From contig NZ_JNJG01000004.1 of the NCBI RefSeq assembly GCF_000702705.1, positions 124,001-188,000 of the forward strand: DNA of 64,000 nt, written 5' to 3'. This stretch comes from Mycoplasma simbae ATCC 49888 (GTDB lineage Bacteria; Bacillota_I; Bacilli_A; Mycoplasmatales; Metamycoplasmataceae). This document shows positions 1 to 10,343 of this stretch, piece after piece; positions within the stretch are counted from its first letter, which is position 1; each line of letters begins with the position of its first letter. The notes under the pieces were generated by a model. It saw only the letters and a list, made by a program, of their open reading frames with translations. It was not told where the DNA came from and ran no database searches. The position numbers and the translations under genes were made by a program.

Positions 1-1
1 A

Positions 2-682
2 CGTTTTGACCCTGATACTCAAAGTAACATTGTAATGCGTACAAAAACAGGCGAAGTTGATTATAAATACTTTCCCGAACCAAATATTCCAATTATTCAA
101 TTATCTGACGCATTTGTCAATTCTGTCAAACTAAATGAATTACCGTGAGAAAGAACACAAAGATATCAATCTTACAATATTCAACAAATTTACATTAATT
201 CATTGATTAACGATTTGGAATTGGCTAAATATTTTGATTCAATTGAATATGCTGACAAAGAAAAATTGTCTAAATTATTCTTTGCCGAAGTCGTTTCATT
301 GGCAAACGCTTCGCAAAAACATGTTTGCGAATTAAATATTGATCCTAAACAACTAAAACAAGCTGTTGAACTGCTAGATCAAGAAATCATAAGTGGACGC
401 TCATTTAAAAAGCTAGTTCCATTGTTACAAAATTGCTCACAAGATCTAAATGAACTAGTAAAAGAACATAACCTTGCTCAAATTTCTGATTTAGCAACAA
501 TCACAAAATGAGCAAACGAAATTATTGAACAAAACGCCACAGCTGTATTGGAATACCCAACCCGCCCAGAACGTGTATTAAAAATGGTGCAGGGTGCAAT
601 GATGAAGGTTTCGGGTGGACAGGTTAACCCAACTAAGGCTGCTGAAATTGTTAAAAATATTTTAGATGAAAAATTTAAATAG
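2..682 (+). CDS. gatB: Asp/Glu-tRNA amidotransferase subunit B, 3' part
   Basis: C-terminal 226 residues of GatB; the 5' end lies outside the window. GatB, with GatA and GatC, converts Glu-tRNA(Gln) (and Asp-tRNA(Asn) where it occurs) to the amide form in the cytoplasm. Visible signatures are the end of the catalytic cradle domain (TGEVDYKYFPEPN near the window start) and the C-terminal YqeY-like tail, which ends in VSGGQVNPTKAAEIVKNILD. Two in-frame UGA codons are read as Trp. A hairpin terminator overlaps the stop codon, so this is the last gene of its operon. Confidence 0.95.
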
Positions 683-700
683 GCTTATGCCTATTTTTAT
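677..700 (+). terminator. Terminator after gatB
   Basis: Stem AAATAGGC / GCCTATTT with a TTAT loop followed by T-rich sequence; it overlaps the gatB stop codon. Confidence 0.75.
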
Positions 701-773
701 TGCAAAATTATTGAAAAAACGTTAATTTTTTACTTTTTTTGTGCAAATAGCAAATAAAGGTTTATTTAAGTAT

Positions 774-1334
774 ATGGTTAAAAATAAATCTCTAGGTTTG
801 ATTATTGCTGGATTACCTTTGATATGTGTGACTTGCGCTAATCCGTGAAGCGAACATTATAATCGTTATAAAATAAATGAATATTTTATTGCTGATGGTG
901 ACACAATTTATGCGAAAATTGGCGGTAAAAAAGTTGGCATTAGATTGCTTGGAATTGACACACCAGAAACAAGAAAAGGCAAAGAACACTTAGCGCCATA
1001 TGAAAATCATTTCGCACAAAAAGCAAAGAAATTTGTTGAAAAAATACTGAAAAACGATCAAATTTCAATCACTAAAATCACATCAGATAAATATCAAAGG
1101 TGAGTTTGCCGTGTTTCTACTGCGAGTATTAATGATTTGGGAATTGAAATAATAAAAAATGGGCTTGCTCGTGTAAAATACCTTGAAAAAGAAAGAAAAA
1201 ATCTTGTTTATTGAAACAACAACGGCACAGTTATAGATTATTATAACTCACTTAAAAAAGCTGAGAATGAAGCTAAAATTAACTCTGTAGGAATTTGGAA
1301 ATATAGCGAGAAAGATGTTTTTCACAAAAAATAG
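774..1334 (+). CDS. Secreted thermonuclease (SNc family)
   Basis: 186 residues. A basic N-terminus and hydrophobic segment (about residues 6-20) end at a Cys near residue 21, so it is probably exported, possibly as a lipoprotein; the lipobox is imperfect. The body is a micrococcal-nuclease fold: ADGDT near residue 38, RLLGIDTPE (catalytic Arg and Asp) near residue 55, later a GLARVKY strand and a C-terminal AKINSVGIWKY segment. Such surface nucleases degrade host nucleic acids to feed mycoplasma nucleotide salvage. Three UGA codons are read as Trp, which hides the gene from standard-code ORF callers. The start ATG follows an AAAGG sequence. It is monocistronic between gatB and the rplK promoter. 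Confidence 0.85.
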
Positions 1335-1401
1335 ATATTTGCGACTGTAAATTTCAGTAAAAATAATGTAAATATATGCTTTTGTAAAAAACGACTTGCT
1401 A

Positions 1402-1407
1402 TATAAT
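1402..1407 (+). promoter_or_regulatory. -10 box of rplK-rplA operon
   Basis: A perfect TATAAT lies about 85 nt upstream of rplK, with a TTGTAA at 1382-1387 (spacing shorter than ideal). The roughly 80-nt leader between it and rplK is unusually long for this genome. It could carry an L1-binding autoregulatory site, but no clear site is seen. Confidence 0.6.
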
Positions 1408-1492
1408 TAAAAAGCAATTTATCATAATTGCCTCTAAACTAGTGGGAGATATATATCGCTAGAACCACATTTATCGAAAGGATAACTTAACA

Positions 1493-1939
1493 ATGGCAAA
1501 ATCAAAAGCTGATATTGTACGTGTTCGTAAATTACAGTTCAAAGCCGGACAAGCAAAACCAGGACCTGCTCTAGCTGGTGTTGGTATCAACATGCCTGAC
1601 TTTACTCGTGCATTTAACGACGCTACTCGTGATAGAGGGGACGAACCAGTTCCTGTACAAATTACTGTTTACAAAGACAAATCATTCGACTTCAAAATTT
1701 TTACAGCTCCAGCAAGCTACAAATTAATCAAAGCTGCTAAGCTACCTAAAGGAAGTTCAAACGCTAAAACTACAAAAGTTGGTTCAATTACAGTTGAACA
1801 ACTAAGAGAAATTGCTGAATACAAACTAGTTGACCTAAACACAAACGATGTTGAAGTTGCTATGAAAACCATTGCTGGTACTGCAAGAAACATGGGTATC
1901 ACAATTGAAGGTTACACAGATGTTAAGGGAGACAAATAA
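1493..1939 (+). CDS. rplK: 50S ribosomal protein L11
   Basis: 148 residues, slightly long for L11. The N-terminal domain (KLQFKAGQAKPGPALAGVGIN) and the C-terminal rRNA-binding domain (GTARNMGITIEG) are plain. L11 forms the GTPase-associated stalk base with 23S rRNA. An AAAGGATAAC sequence precedes the ATG. The TAA stop overlaps the rplA ATG (TAATG), so the two are translationally coupled. Confidence 0.98.
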   Translation: MAKSKADIVRVRKLQFKAGQAKPGPALAGVGINMPDFTRAFNDATRDRGDEPVPVQITVYKDKSFDFKIFTAPASYKLIKAAKLPKGSSNAKTTKVGSITVEQLREIAEYKLVDLNTNDVEVAMKTIAGTARNMGITIEGYTDVKGDK

Positions 1940-2631
1940 TGTCTAAAGTTGGTAAAAAAATTAAAGCTGCTTGAGGCTCATTTGACAAAACTGTTGCTTA
2001 CGATCTAAAAGAAGCTTTAGACTTAGCAAAAAGAACTTCATACACAAAATTTGATGGATCAATCGAATTAGTATTCAAATTAAACCTAGACGTGCGTAAA
2101 GCAGACCAACAATTACGTGGTGCTGTGTTATTACCACATGGAACAGGTAAAACAGTTAGAGTTTTAGTTGTAACAAACAACCCTGAAAAACAAAAATTAG
2201 CTCAAGCAGCTGGTGCTGATCAAGTAGTTGACGGTGCTGCTCTTGAACAAAAAATTAAAGAAGACGACTTTGATTTCGATGTTATGGTTGCTGACCCAAC
2301 AATGATGCCTGTTTTAGGTAAATACGGTAAAAAACTTGGACCTAAAGGTCTAATGCCAAACCCTAAAACTGGTACAGTTACTCCAACTCCTGAAAAAGCA
2401 GTTGAAGAATTGAAAAAAGGTAAAGCAAACTATAGAACTGACAAAGCAGGTATTGTACATACACAAATTGGTAAAGTGTCAATGGACACTGACAAATTAG
2501 TGGAAAACGCACAAACAGTTATTTCATTAATTAAAAGACTTAAACCTTCAACCGTTAAAGGTGCTTACCTACAAAACTTAGTAGTGTCACCAACAATGGG
2601 TCCTGGTATTAAAGTTAAAATTGAAAAATAA
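1939..2631 (+). CDS. rplA: 50S ribosomal protein L1
   Basis: 230 residues. The ATG overlaps the rplK stop. Conserved L1 segments are visible: the VLPHGTGK-type loop, ADPTMMPVLGKYGKKLGPKGLMPNPK and the C-terminal LVVSPTMGPGIKV. One UGA (residue 12) encodes Trp. L1 binds the 23S rRNA L1 stalk and in bacteria often represses translation of its own operon. Confidence 0.98.
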
Positions 2632-2636
2632 TAATT

Positions 2637-2662
2637 AATCAAGTGTAAACTTGATTTTTTTA
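2637..2662 (+). terminator. Terminator after rplA
   Basis: Stem AATCAAG / CTTGATT with a 6-nt loop, then a T-run. Confidence 0.85.
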
Positions 2663-2674
2663 TACAATAATGTT

Positions 2675-3397
2675 ATGAATTTATTATCTAGCACTATAGA
2701 AATACCAAACAATATTCCCAGCAGGCAAATGCCTACATCATTAATTTGATTAGATATTGCTTTTTTAGTAATGCTATATGTATTGCTAATTACGAAGAAA
2801 AAATATATAAGTGCAATCTTTAGTTTTGCTGGCGGAATATTATATTTTTTAGTTGATTGAGGAATATTTTATATGGCTTTGGGTTCGCGTCAAGTTCATG
2901 GAGCTGATCCTGCTGCCTTTCTTTTCTGATTGTCAATGAGTTATGGCACCACAAATTTCTTGTTTATTTGATTAGCTATCAAAAAAGATAAACATTTATT
3001 ACACTTTAGCTTGCTAATTATTATTTGATGAATTTGCTCGCCAATGATCGCAAGAACGCTTTCTGATTCGCAAATAATTATTTGAAGAACAACAGGAAAA
3101 TACCACTGAGTAATGGCTGCAATGTTGATATTTGGTTATTTTGGCGTTATTATTTACAACTTATTTACCAAACAATCACAACTTCCTATTCTAAGAATGT
3201 TAGCTATTGGAATTATTGTCCAATTCGGTTGAGAATTTGCTTTAATGATCAATGGAATTAGAAAACTTCAATGAGGCCCAATAGTTATAGACTCACTTAT
3301 CGAGACAAATCTTGGCATACCTTACATTTGGTTCATCTATAAAGGCATAGCCAAAAGATGAAATGATGATTTATCAAAAGTTATAAAATCTGTATAA
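2675..3397 (+). CDS. Integral membrane protein, unknown function
   Basis: 240 residues with about seven hydrophobic helices and many UGA-encoded Trp residues in and between them. Segments such as IWLDIAFLVMLYVLLI and IYNLF are separated by short basic loops, and the C-terminus is cytoplasmic and basic. I do not recognise the family; a small-molecule transporter or membrane enzyme is possible but unsupported. It is a single-gene unit between two hairpin terminators. No obvious Shine-Dalgarno precedes the ATG. Confidence 0.7.
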
Positions 3398-3425
3398 ATT
3401 TCAGTCTTTAAGACTGATTTTTTTA
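3398..3425 (+). terminator. Terminator after membrane protein
   Basis: Stem TCAGTCT / AGACTGA with a 3-nt loop, then seven T. Confidence 0.85.
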
Positions 3426-3466
3426 TAAATTGATATAATTGATTAACGTATATTAAAGAGGTAATC

Positions 3467-4349
3467 ATGAGTTCAATTAACTTTAATGTTTTATGGCTAG
3501 ACGGACAACCAAATGGAAGAATTAAATGCAGTTCGGTGTCATTTAATGGTGTTGCCATTAAAATTCCTAAAAATTTATTAGAGCAAAGTAAGGGCATGGA
3601 GTACATGAACAATGCCGGCATTTATTTTTTATTTGGTGCAAACGATGACGGAAAAAAATGAGTGTATGTAGGTCAATCTAACAGTAGAAAGAATAATTCA
3701 GGAGTATTAAACAGAATTATTGAACATGCTCGTGATAGAGAAAATAAAGATTTCAATGATGCAATTATTTTAACACCGCCATCTAACTACTGGGGGGGCA
3801 ACAGAATTAAACTGATTGGAAAATAGATTTGCGAAAATAGCTTCGCAAAACACAGATCTAGAAGTAAAAAATGAAAATGAACCTCATATGGGGAATATAA
3901 CTCAAGAACGTGAATCTGAATTGCTTAATTTTATTGACTTTTCAAAACATTTATTAAGCGTTTTGGGATACAACATTTCTGAGGTGTATGAAGGTAATAA
4001 CGAAAGCAATAGAAAAAAAGCAATTTTAGGATATGAATTTTTTGTTAAATCTGAAAAAAGATCAGTTGATGCAAAATGTATCTATACTGACGGTCGTTTC
4101 GTGTTATTGTCCGGTTCAAAAGTAAGTCCAGAATTTAGAAAATCTTGTGATGCATCTATAATTTCAAATCGTCAAAAACGCGAAAAAGAAGGCTTAATCG
4201 TAAATTCAGTAGTGAAAAAGGATATTGTTTTCAACAGACCTTCAACTCTTACCGGTTTTGTGCTTGGAGGTAATTCCAATGGAAATAGAGATCTAAGAAC
4301 TAAAGAAGGCAAAACATTCCGTGAATGAGAGGAAGAAAATTTAAAATAG
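3467..4349 (+). pseudogene. GIY-YIG nuclease / DUF4357 protein, frameshifted
   Basis: The reading frame runs from ATG 3467 (preceded by AAAGAGG) through a GIY-YIG domain (NAGIYFLFG...WVYVGQS near residues 49-70, with the R and E-bearing helix RIIEHARD after it). It then hits a G7 run at 3792-3798. In the frame as written the protein ends soon after YWGG. One base fewer gives YWGATELNWLENRFAKIAS, which continues for about 175 more residues to 4349 and ends in a DUF4357-like tail (GFVLGGNSNGN...EGKTFREW). Family members with this two-domain order are common in bacteria, often near mobile or defence genes; their function is uncertain. The break is either a real (possibly phase-variable) frameshift or a homopolymer sequencing error. 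Confidence 0.75.
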
Positions 4350-4403
4350 CAGGAAATTGCTTGCTTTTTCTACGCAATATCACCAAATTTTAGCTTCATA
4401 GTT

Positions 4404-4409
4404 TATAAT
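4404..4409 (+). promoter_or_regulatory. -10 box of prfA-prmC
   Basis: TATAAT with only 9 nt before the prfA ATG and no Shine-Dalgarno, which implies a nearly leaderless transcript. Confidence 0.55.
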
Positions 4410-4418
4410 ATAACAACT

Positions 4419-5498
4419 ATGGAACAAACAATGTATAAATCACTGCTTGGTATCAAGTCAAAATATGATGAATTTATTGAAAAACTGAATGAAGAATCAG
4501 TAATTAACGATATAAAGGAATACACACGAATCAATCGTGAAATTGGAAAAATTAAAGATATAGCTCTAGCTTTTACTACTTACCAAAACCTAGAAAAAGA
4601 TCTAAATTCAGCCAAGGAGTTGTTGTCTTCAAAAGATGAAGAAGAAGTAATGCTAGCCAAAATAATAATTGATGAAAATGAACCTAAACTAGAAGAACTT
4701 GAAGCTGAGTTAAAAATTTTAATTCTGCCTAAAGATGAAAATGATGATAAAAACGTTATTATTGAAATCAGAGGTGCAGCTGGTGGTGATGAGGCAAACA
4801 TCTTCGCTGGTGACTTATTCAGAATGTACACTAAATATGCCGATGAAATAGGTTTTAAATATAAAACTGTTTCTTCCTCAGCAGCTAACGCTGGTGGTTT
4901 TAGCCAGATAGTTTTTATGGTTAGAGGTGAAAATGCTTATTCAAAACTAAAATTTGAAACAGGTGTTCATAGAGTGCAAAGAATTCCTACAACCGAATCT
5001 TCTGGACGTATTCACACATCTACAGTTACTGTTACAGTTATGCCAGAATTAGATGACAGCATTGATATTGAAATTAAACCTAACGAAATTACAGTTGATA
5101 CATTCCGTTCTTCAGGAGCTGGCGGACAAAGCGTTAACACCACTGACTCAGCAGTTAGAATTACACACATTCCAACTGGAATCGTAGTTACTTCGCAAGA
5201 TGAAAGAAGACAAATCGCAAACCGTGAAGCAGCTATGTCTGTTTTAAAATCTAAGCTTTATGATTTAGAGATGCAGAAAAAACAAGATGAAGAATCTAGC
5301 TATCGTAAATTGGCCGGTCATGGTGATCGAAGCGAAAAAATTAGAACATATAACTACCCTCAAGACCGTGTAACTGACCATAGAATTGGCTTTTCAACTT
5401 CATTAAAACAAGTAATTGAAGGCAAATTAGAGCCAATTATCCAGAGTTTATTGACCGAAGAACAAAACCAAAAAATTGCAGCGAGTGGTTTAAAATAA
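4419..5498 (+). CDS. prfA: Peptide chain release factor 1
   Basis: 359 residues. RF1 releases peptides at UAA and UAG. The GGQ loop is present ([12 protein letters not shown], about residue 235) and the preceding HRVQRIP segment is typical. With UGA meaning Trp, this should be the only class-I release factor in the cell. The first ATG lies 9 nt after a TATAAT box; a second in-frame ATG four codons later is an alternative start. The stop overlaps the prmC ATG (TAATG), pairing the factor with the methylase that modifies its GGQ glutamine. Confidence 0.98.
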   Translation: MEQTMYKSLLGIKSKYDEFIEKLNEESVINDIKEYTRINREIGKIKDIALAFTTYQNLEKDLNSAKELLSSKDEEEVMLAKIIIDENEPKLEELEAELKILILPKDENDDKNVIIEIRGAAGGDEANIFAGDLFRMYTKYADEIGFKYKTVSSSAANAGGFSQIVFMVRGENAYSKLKFETGVHRVQRIPTTESSGRIHTSTVTVTVMPELDDSIDIEIKPNEITVDTFRSSGAGGQSVNTTDSAVRITHIPTGIVVTSQDERRQIANREAAMSVLKSKLYDLEMQKKQDEESSYRKLAGHGDRSEKIRTYNYPQDRVTDHRIGFSTSLKQVIEGKLEPIIQSLLTEEQNQKIAASGLK

Positions 5499-6208
5499 TG
5501 CCTACAGTTGAAGAATTAATTCAAGAGAAAAGAAGATATGGTTTAGATTTAACCGTATCTGAAGACGAATTAAACAAATTAAAACAAGGTATGCCTATTC
5601 AATATATCATGGGATATGTTGAATTTTTAAATACTAGGATTAATTTAAATCATAAAGTATTGATCCCTCGGTACGAAACTGAAGAAATGGTTGATTTAAT
5701 ACTCAATAAATACGCTCAAAACAACACAAATTTCAGTGTTTTAGATCTGTGTTGTGGTTCTGGATTCATAGGGTTGGCACTTAAAAAAAACATGCCAAAT
5801 ATTCAGGTTACTCTTTCCGATATTGATCCAGAGGCATTACAACAAACTCGAGAAAATGCCTTAATTAATTTTGGGAATGCTGATGTCGTTAAAATAATTC
5901 AAAGCGATTTATTTGCCAACATAGATCAAAAATTTGATTTAATCGTAACGAACCCGCCATATCTTGATGAAGATATTTTGTTGCCTAATGATAAAGATTT
6001 AATGTTTGAGCCTCAACACGCATTGTATGCAAGTGAGCAAGGTTGATATTTCTACAGAAAAATATTGGAGCAATACAAAGATTTTTTAAAACCGGGTGGC
6101 AAAATTATTTTTGAAATAAATCCTTTGCACTTTGAAAAATGAAATGAAGTTGAGGGAGCAACTATCCTAGAGGATATTAACCGCAAAAAACGCTTTGTTA
6201 TTGTATAA
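5498..6208 (+). CDS. prmC: Release-factor glutamine methyltransferase
   Basis: 236 residues. An AdoMet-dependent methylase of the GGQ glutamine in RF1. Motifs are the N-terminal GMPIQYIMGYVEF segment, the AdoMet loop VLDLCCGSGFIGLA and the catalytic NPPY (TNPPYLDEDIL). Two UGA codons in the C-terminal part encode Trp. Translationally coupled to prfA by a 1-nt overlap. Confidence 0.97.
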
Positions 6209-6209
6209 T
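6204..6209 (+). promoter_or_regulatory. -10 box of acpP (leaderless)
   Basis: TGTATAAT ends 6 nt before the acpP ATG and overlaps the prmC stop codon. An extended -10 (TG) is present; no Shine-Dalgarno. Confidence 0.65.
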
Positions 6210-6215
6210 AGCACT

Positions 6216-6437
6216 ATGAATATTAAAGATTTAGTAATAAGTAAAGTACAATCTCATACCAAAATTAAGGTTGAGTTACACTCTTTACTTAAAGAGTTAA
6301 AAATTGACTCGTTAACTCTAGCAGAATTAGTCTTTGACCTTGAAGAGCAATTACAAATTCGTGTTAGTGATGAAGAATTAATGAACATCAAAACAATAGA
6401 AGATGTTGTTAGACTAATTGAAAATACACAAAAATAG
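6216..6437 (+). CDS. acpP: Acyl carrier protein
   Basis: 73 residues. The phosphopantetheine attachment serine is in IDSLTLAEL (DSL motif) and is followed by the acidic recognition helix. The start at 6216 is chosen because it gives the normal ACP length and sits 6 nt after a TATAAT; an upstream in-frame start at 6195 would lie inside prmC. Mycoplasmas lack full fatty-acid synthesis, so the protein probably serves acyl transfer in phospholipid or lipoprotein metabolism (inference). Confidence 0.93.
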   Translation: MNIKDLVISKVQSHTKIKVELHSLLKELKIDSLTLAELVFDLEEQLQIRVSDEELMNIKTIEDVVRLIENTQK

Positions 6438-6468
6438 AATACAGATTTTTATTCTGTATTCTATTTTT
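6431..6468. terminator. Bidirectional terminator, acpP / pstCA
   Basis: A 15-bp perfect stem (AAAATAGAATACAGA / TCTGTATTCTATTTT) between convergent genes, with T-runs on both strands. It includes the stop codons of both acpP and the permease gene. Confidence 0.9.
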
Positions 6469-8269
6469 AATACTGTAAAACGTGTATTTTGGGCTTACAT
6501 TTACCTTCAATAATGGGTGTGATAAAAAAGTTTAGTGTACTTAATAGAGTGCTTGCAAGAACGGAAATATGGGCAGTTTGCAACATCATTTGTTCTTTAT
6601 AAGCATCGTTACTATTTAGTGCTCACATCATGCGAGTATTCAATGTTTGTTGTGAATAAAGAAGCGAATATGTAGGTGAATTTACGGTTCCTGCGGTCAA
6701 AAGCAATGAAGAAGTTTCGGCTAAAAATAGTATGTATGTTAGCGTGAAAATATTAAATACTGTCGGTAACATTGGCTTGATTTTATATTGCCATAAAATC
6801 TCATTTTGCGTCGCATTGTTGTTGTAAGCCACTAACAATAACTTTTCGCGTTTTTTAAACGCTTTATTTCAAATTTTAACAAGTGAAGGAGTTAGCAATA
6901 ACGAAACCGCAATTATACCAGCGATCATAGAGCCATTATTATTTGGTGTTTTAGTTAGGCCAAAAAACTCAATAAACACTGAATAAACAAATAAACCGTG
7001 GACTAATGATGGGATGCCAACATTGGCTAATATCAAAGAGTTAATAACACGTGGAATTACTTTTTTTCTATCAAAAAGATTGAAAAACATTGACAAAAAG
7101 TAGCTAAAAGGAATAATTATCAAAGCAACTATTGTAGAAGATATCAATGTATTAACTGATGAATGTATAGTTTGGTTTAAACTTGATTTGTTTTCAATAT
7201 CCAGAAAACTTTTTTGACCCAAAAACAATATTGAACCAAACATGAATATTAAAAGTCCAATTTGAACTATAAAGCTAAAGTATTCTCAAGTTAGATGATA
7301 GTAATGAAAAATAAGCCCTTTTCTTGTGTGGTTTGGTTTATTAGTTAAGATTTTAATTAAGTTTTTTTCATTTTCGTTTGTAAATTTAATCAAGCTGATT
7401 TTACGTATTATAAAGTTAATTAAACCAATAAATAATATTAATGTAATTGACAATGAAAATAAATAGTCTCTAACATGTGGTTGGGATGAATAGTTAAAAA
7501 AACTTGTTGTGATTGTTGAGGCCACAGTTTTAGTTTTGGATTCCACAAAGTTACTTGCTGACATAAATATATTTAGCGAGTCATTAGAATTCATCAAAAA
7601 TGCGACTGCTGAAGCTTCGCCCACAACCTTGACAAAAGCAATAAAAACACTTTGAAATATTGCTTTTTTCTCTTTTCTAAAGATGATTTTGTATATTATT
7701 AAACTTTCATGAAGGTTATTTTCTTCAGCATAAGTTTTATTATTAAATTCACTTTTATTAAACACATTTATCAATAAATTTGTGAGTACAGCGCTATTAA
7801 AAATAATAAACATTAATATTAGCGAAATAAAATTGAAACCTGATTTAAACCCAAATAAGAAGGTGGTTAGTTTTGTGATAAAAATATACGCAAATAAAGC
7901 AAAAATTACTGATGCTAAACCGCCGATTACCTTAAAAAATCATTGTGCAAGTTTAGATTGCGCTGGTTTAAGTCTATAAATAACAAATACAGATGTTTTG
8001 ATTGAAAGTGGAATACTGATAACTAGAGTTAAAAGACCAATAATCAACGTGTAAATCAAATTGTTAATAATGCCGCCTTTAATATCGGCAACTTCAAAAT
8101 TAAAAAATCAAGGTTTTAAACCTCATAATTGAATAGTTTTATAACTTTTAAAACCCACAACTCCTAAGAAAATAACCATTATTGCAATAAAAAAAATAGC
8201 AGAAATTATTGATAAAATGCTGATAAAACGATTATTTTTAAACTTCCATTGGAATGTTGTTGATTTCAT
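6467..8269 (-). CDS. Fused phosphate ABC permease PstC-PstA
   Basis: 600 residues with about 12 membrane helices, twice the size of a single permease subunit. The N-terminal half ends its permease loop in VKVVGEASAVAFLMN, matching the PstC GETMAV region. The C-terminal half has a GIPSLVHGLFVY segment, VKIWNKAF and FLAETSSLLLTAGT, matching the PstA GETAPLLFTAG loop. It would form the membrane channel of a phosphate importer. No pstB ATPase or pstS binding protein adjoins it, although the partners could lie elsewhere. The start at 8269 is preferred over an upstream ATG because a TATAAT ends 6 nt before it. Confidence 0.85.
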
Positions 8270-8275
8270 GCCATA

Positions 8276-8281
8276 ATTATA
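8276..8281 (-). promoter_or_regulatory. -10 box of pstCA (leaderless)
   Basis: TATAAT on the minus strand, 6 nt from ATG 8269; no Shine-Dalgarno. Confidence 0.65.
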
Positions 8282-8318
8282 GAAAATTATTAATTTATTT
8301 ATCAAAAAAGGACAATTT

Positions 8319-8852
8319 ATGGAGAAGGTTGATATTTACAATAATGAACGCGAAATAGTGAGTAGCAACGTTGAAAGATGAGGGAACCTAGCAAACGGTG
8401 AACACTGTATCTTTGTATTTTTATGCCTTTTTAATCAAGAAGGAAAAATGCTTATACAAAAACGTTCTGCTAGCAAAGAAATCTATCCTTCGCTTTGAGA
8501 TTTCAGTGCCGGCGGCGCAGTACAGTCAGGAGAAACTAGTTATCAAGCTATCATAAGAGAAACTAAGGAAGAAATTGGTTTTGATTTGCAAACTAAATAT
8601 CCTAAACCTTCATTTTCTATTTACTTACAAAATTACATTTGTGATTATTATATTGCTTCAACTCATCTAGAGTTGAACGAGTTTAAATTCGCGAGCCGTG
8701 AAATAGATGTACTAAAATGAGCCAGTTATGAAGAAATTATTGAATTAATAGACACAAATGAATTTTTACCTTATCATAAATCACTTATAAAATTCTTGTT
8801 TGATACACAAAATATGCCTTATTCTAGACTCAATCACCCAGTATTGTTTTAA
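8319..8852 (+). CDS. Nudix hydrolase
   Basis: 177 residues. The Nudix box runs GAVQSGETSYQAIIRETKEE then IGF, with all consensus G, E, R, EE and G positions present. The upstream sheet LIQKRSASKEIYPSLWDFSAGG resembles the YfcD/isopentenyl-diphosphate-isomerase-like Nudix branch, which hydrolyses nucleoside-diphosphate-linked compounds; the substrate cannot be told. An AAAAAGGA sequence precedes the ATG. It is divergent from pstCA and followed closely by the choline-kinase-like gene. Confidence 0.92.
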
Positions 8853-8881
8853 AGATTTTATTTTAATGTAAACTTTATATT

Positions 8882-10300
8882 ATGAATCATTTTGAAACAT
8901 TAAAAAATGCGTTGCCTGCTGCCATTTATGAACAATTAAGCAACATTAGTTTTGAATACAAAGGCTTTCACAATTTCACATTTAAGGCTGTTTTTCGAGG
9001 TTTTTTATGCCAAGTGCGTGTTCCTATAAATTCGCATGTTGAACACAGTGTTGAACAAACCGTTTTGTCTACGCTACCTACTACACTTTATTACGATAAC
9101 GGAGTTTTAATCCGTAAATGATTTGACGGCAATACACTTGAAAAAGTTGAACTTACTGAGCAAGTTCAAAACGCTGTAATTGACGAAGTAATCAAATTTC
9201 ATAATACCGAAATTGATGTGCCAACAATAAATTGATTTTATTACGAAAAGGGAACATATAAGTATCAACAATTAGTCAAAAAGTACTCAATTGCGAGTGA
9301 TTTGGTCACATCACATTGCGATCTAAATTCCAAAAATGTATTGATTAATAAAGATAATGTAGTTAGTTTGATTGACTTTGAATGGGTTAGAAAAGCACAT
9401 CCATTTTTTGACGCTGTGACCTTAGTACAATCACAGGGATTTGATAAAAATTTAATAATGCATAGATTCAATATGAGCGGGCAAGAATTTGAAGAAATGA
9501 GCTATATAGCTGATGAATTTAGAGAGCAAGCTTACAGACATATATATGCAAATAAATCTATTGATGAAGAAAGTAAACAACTAACACAAGGTTATACTAA
9601 TTTGTCATATGTCAAAAATGATTTATTTATTCAGAAAAAAAGAAAAAATGGATTCAACCACCTTACACCTTTAAAAACATTTGACTCTTTACCGATGTGT
9701 GAAAAAGTAATATATGAAGATGAAAATACAATAATTAGAAAATTTATTCAATCAAAAGAGTTTGATTTCGCTGACGCAGCCATTAGGGAAAAGATAGCAA
9801 ATGCAATTGCTCTTTTGCATACAAGTTCTATAAAAATTCACAATAACCAAATAGCACAAAGAATAGAATATTATCTAAATTTATTGAAAAATCACGAAAA
9901 ATTCAATAATACATTTAATAATTCTGTTCGTGAAAAAATTTTAAAAGCAGCAAAAGAACTTAAAAACGAAGTGTTGAGTCATAATGATCTAAATCGGGCA
10001 AATATATTACTAGATAACGCAAATAAAATTAAATTTATTGATTTTGAATATGCTTCAATGAATAGTAAATATTTTGATATAGCCTATCATTGCTCAGACC
10101 TAGACTATAGCACTCAAGAAGAAAGAAATTTTATTGAAATTTACTCACAAAAGACTGGTTTTTCTATAGATTTTGATGAGTACTATAGAGTGAAAGCAAT
10201 CGTTAATTTTTACGGTATTGCCTGATCACTTACCTATGATCCAGACTTTAACTTTGATTGACTAGCAAAACACGTGTTTGCAAATCTTAAGTATCTTTAG
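8882..10300 (+). CDS. Tandem choline/aminoglycoside-kinase-like protein
   Basis: 472 residues made of two APH/LicA-type kinase-fold repeats. Repeat 1 (about residues 1-215) carries the Brenner-like HCDLNSKNVLIN and IDFEW; repeat 2 (about 220-470) carries HNDLNRANILLD and IDFEYA. Each therefore retains the catalytic Asp, the Asn and the metal-binding Asp. The N-lobe of each repeat is short (YKGFHNFTF; QGYTNLSYV). Likely substrates are choline, ethanolamine or a sugar, as for LicA, but this is inference. A LicC-like nucleotidyltransferase begins at 63855. Several UGA-encoded Trp residues are present. Confidence 0.8.
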
Positions 10301-10331
10301 ATCTGACGTATATTAATACTTAGATTTAATA

Positions 10332-10337
10332 TATAAT
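10332..10337 (+). promoter_or_regulatory. -10 box of rluD (leaderless)
   Basis: TATAAT ending 6 nt before ATG 10344; no Shine-Dalgarno. Confidence 0.65.
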
Positions 10338-10343
10338 ATACAC

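Noticed and set aside
4340-4375. Terminator after the GIY-YIG gene
   Set aside because: Only a 4-bp stem (AGCA/TGCT) before the T-run; too weak to call.
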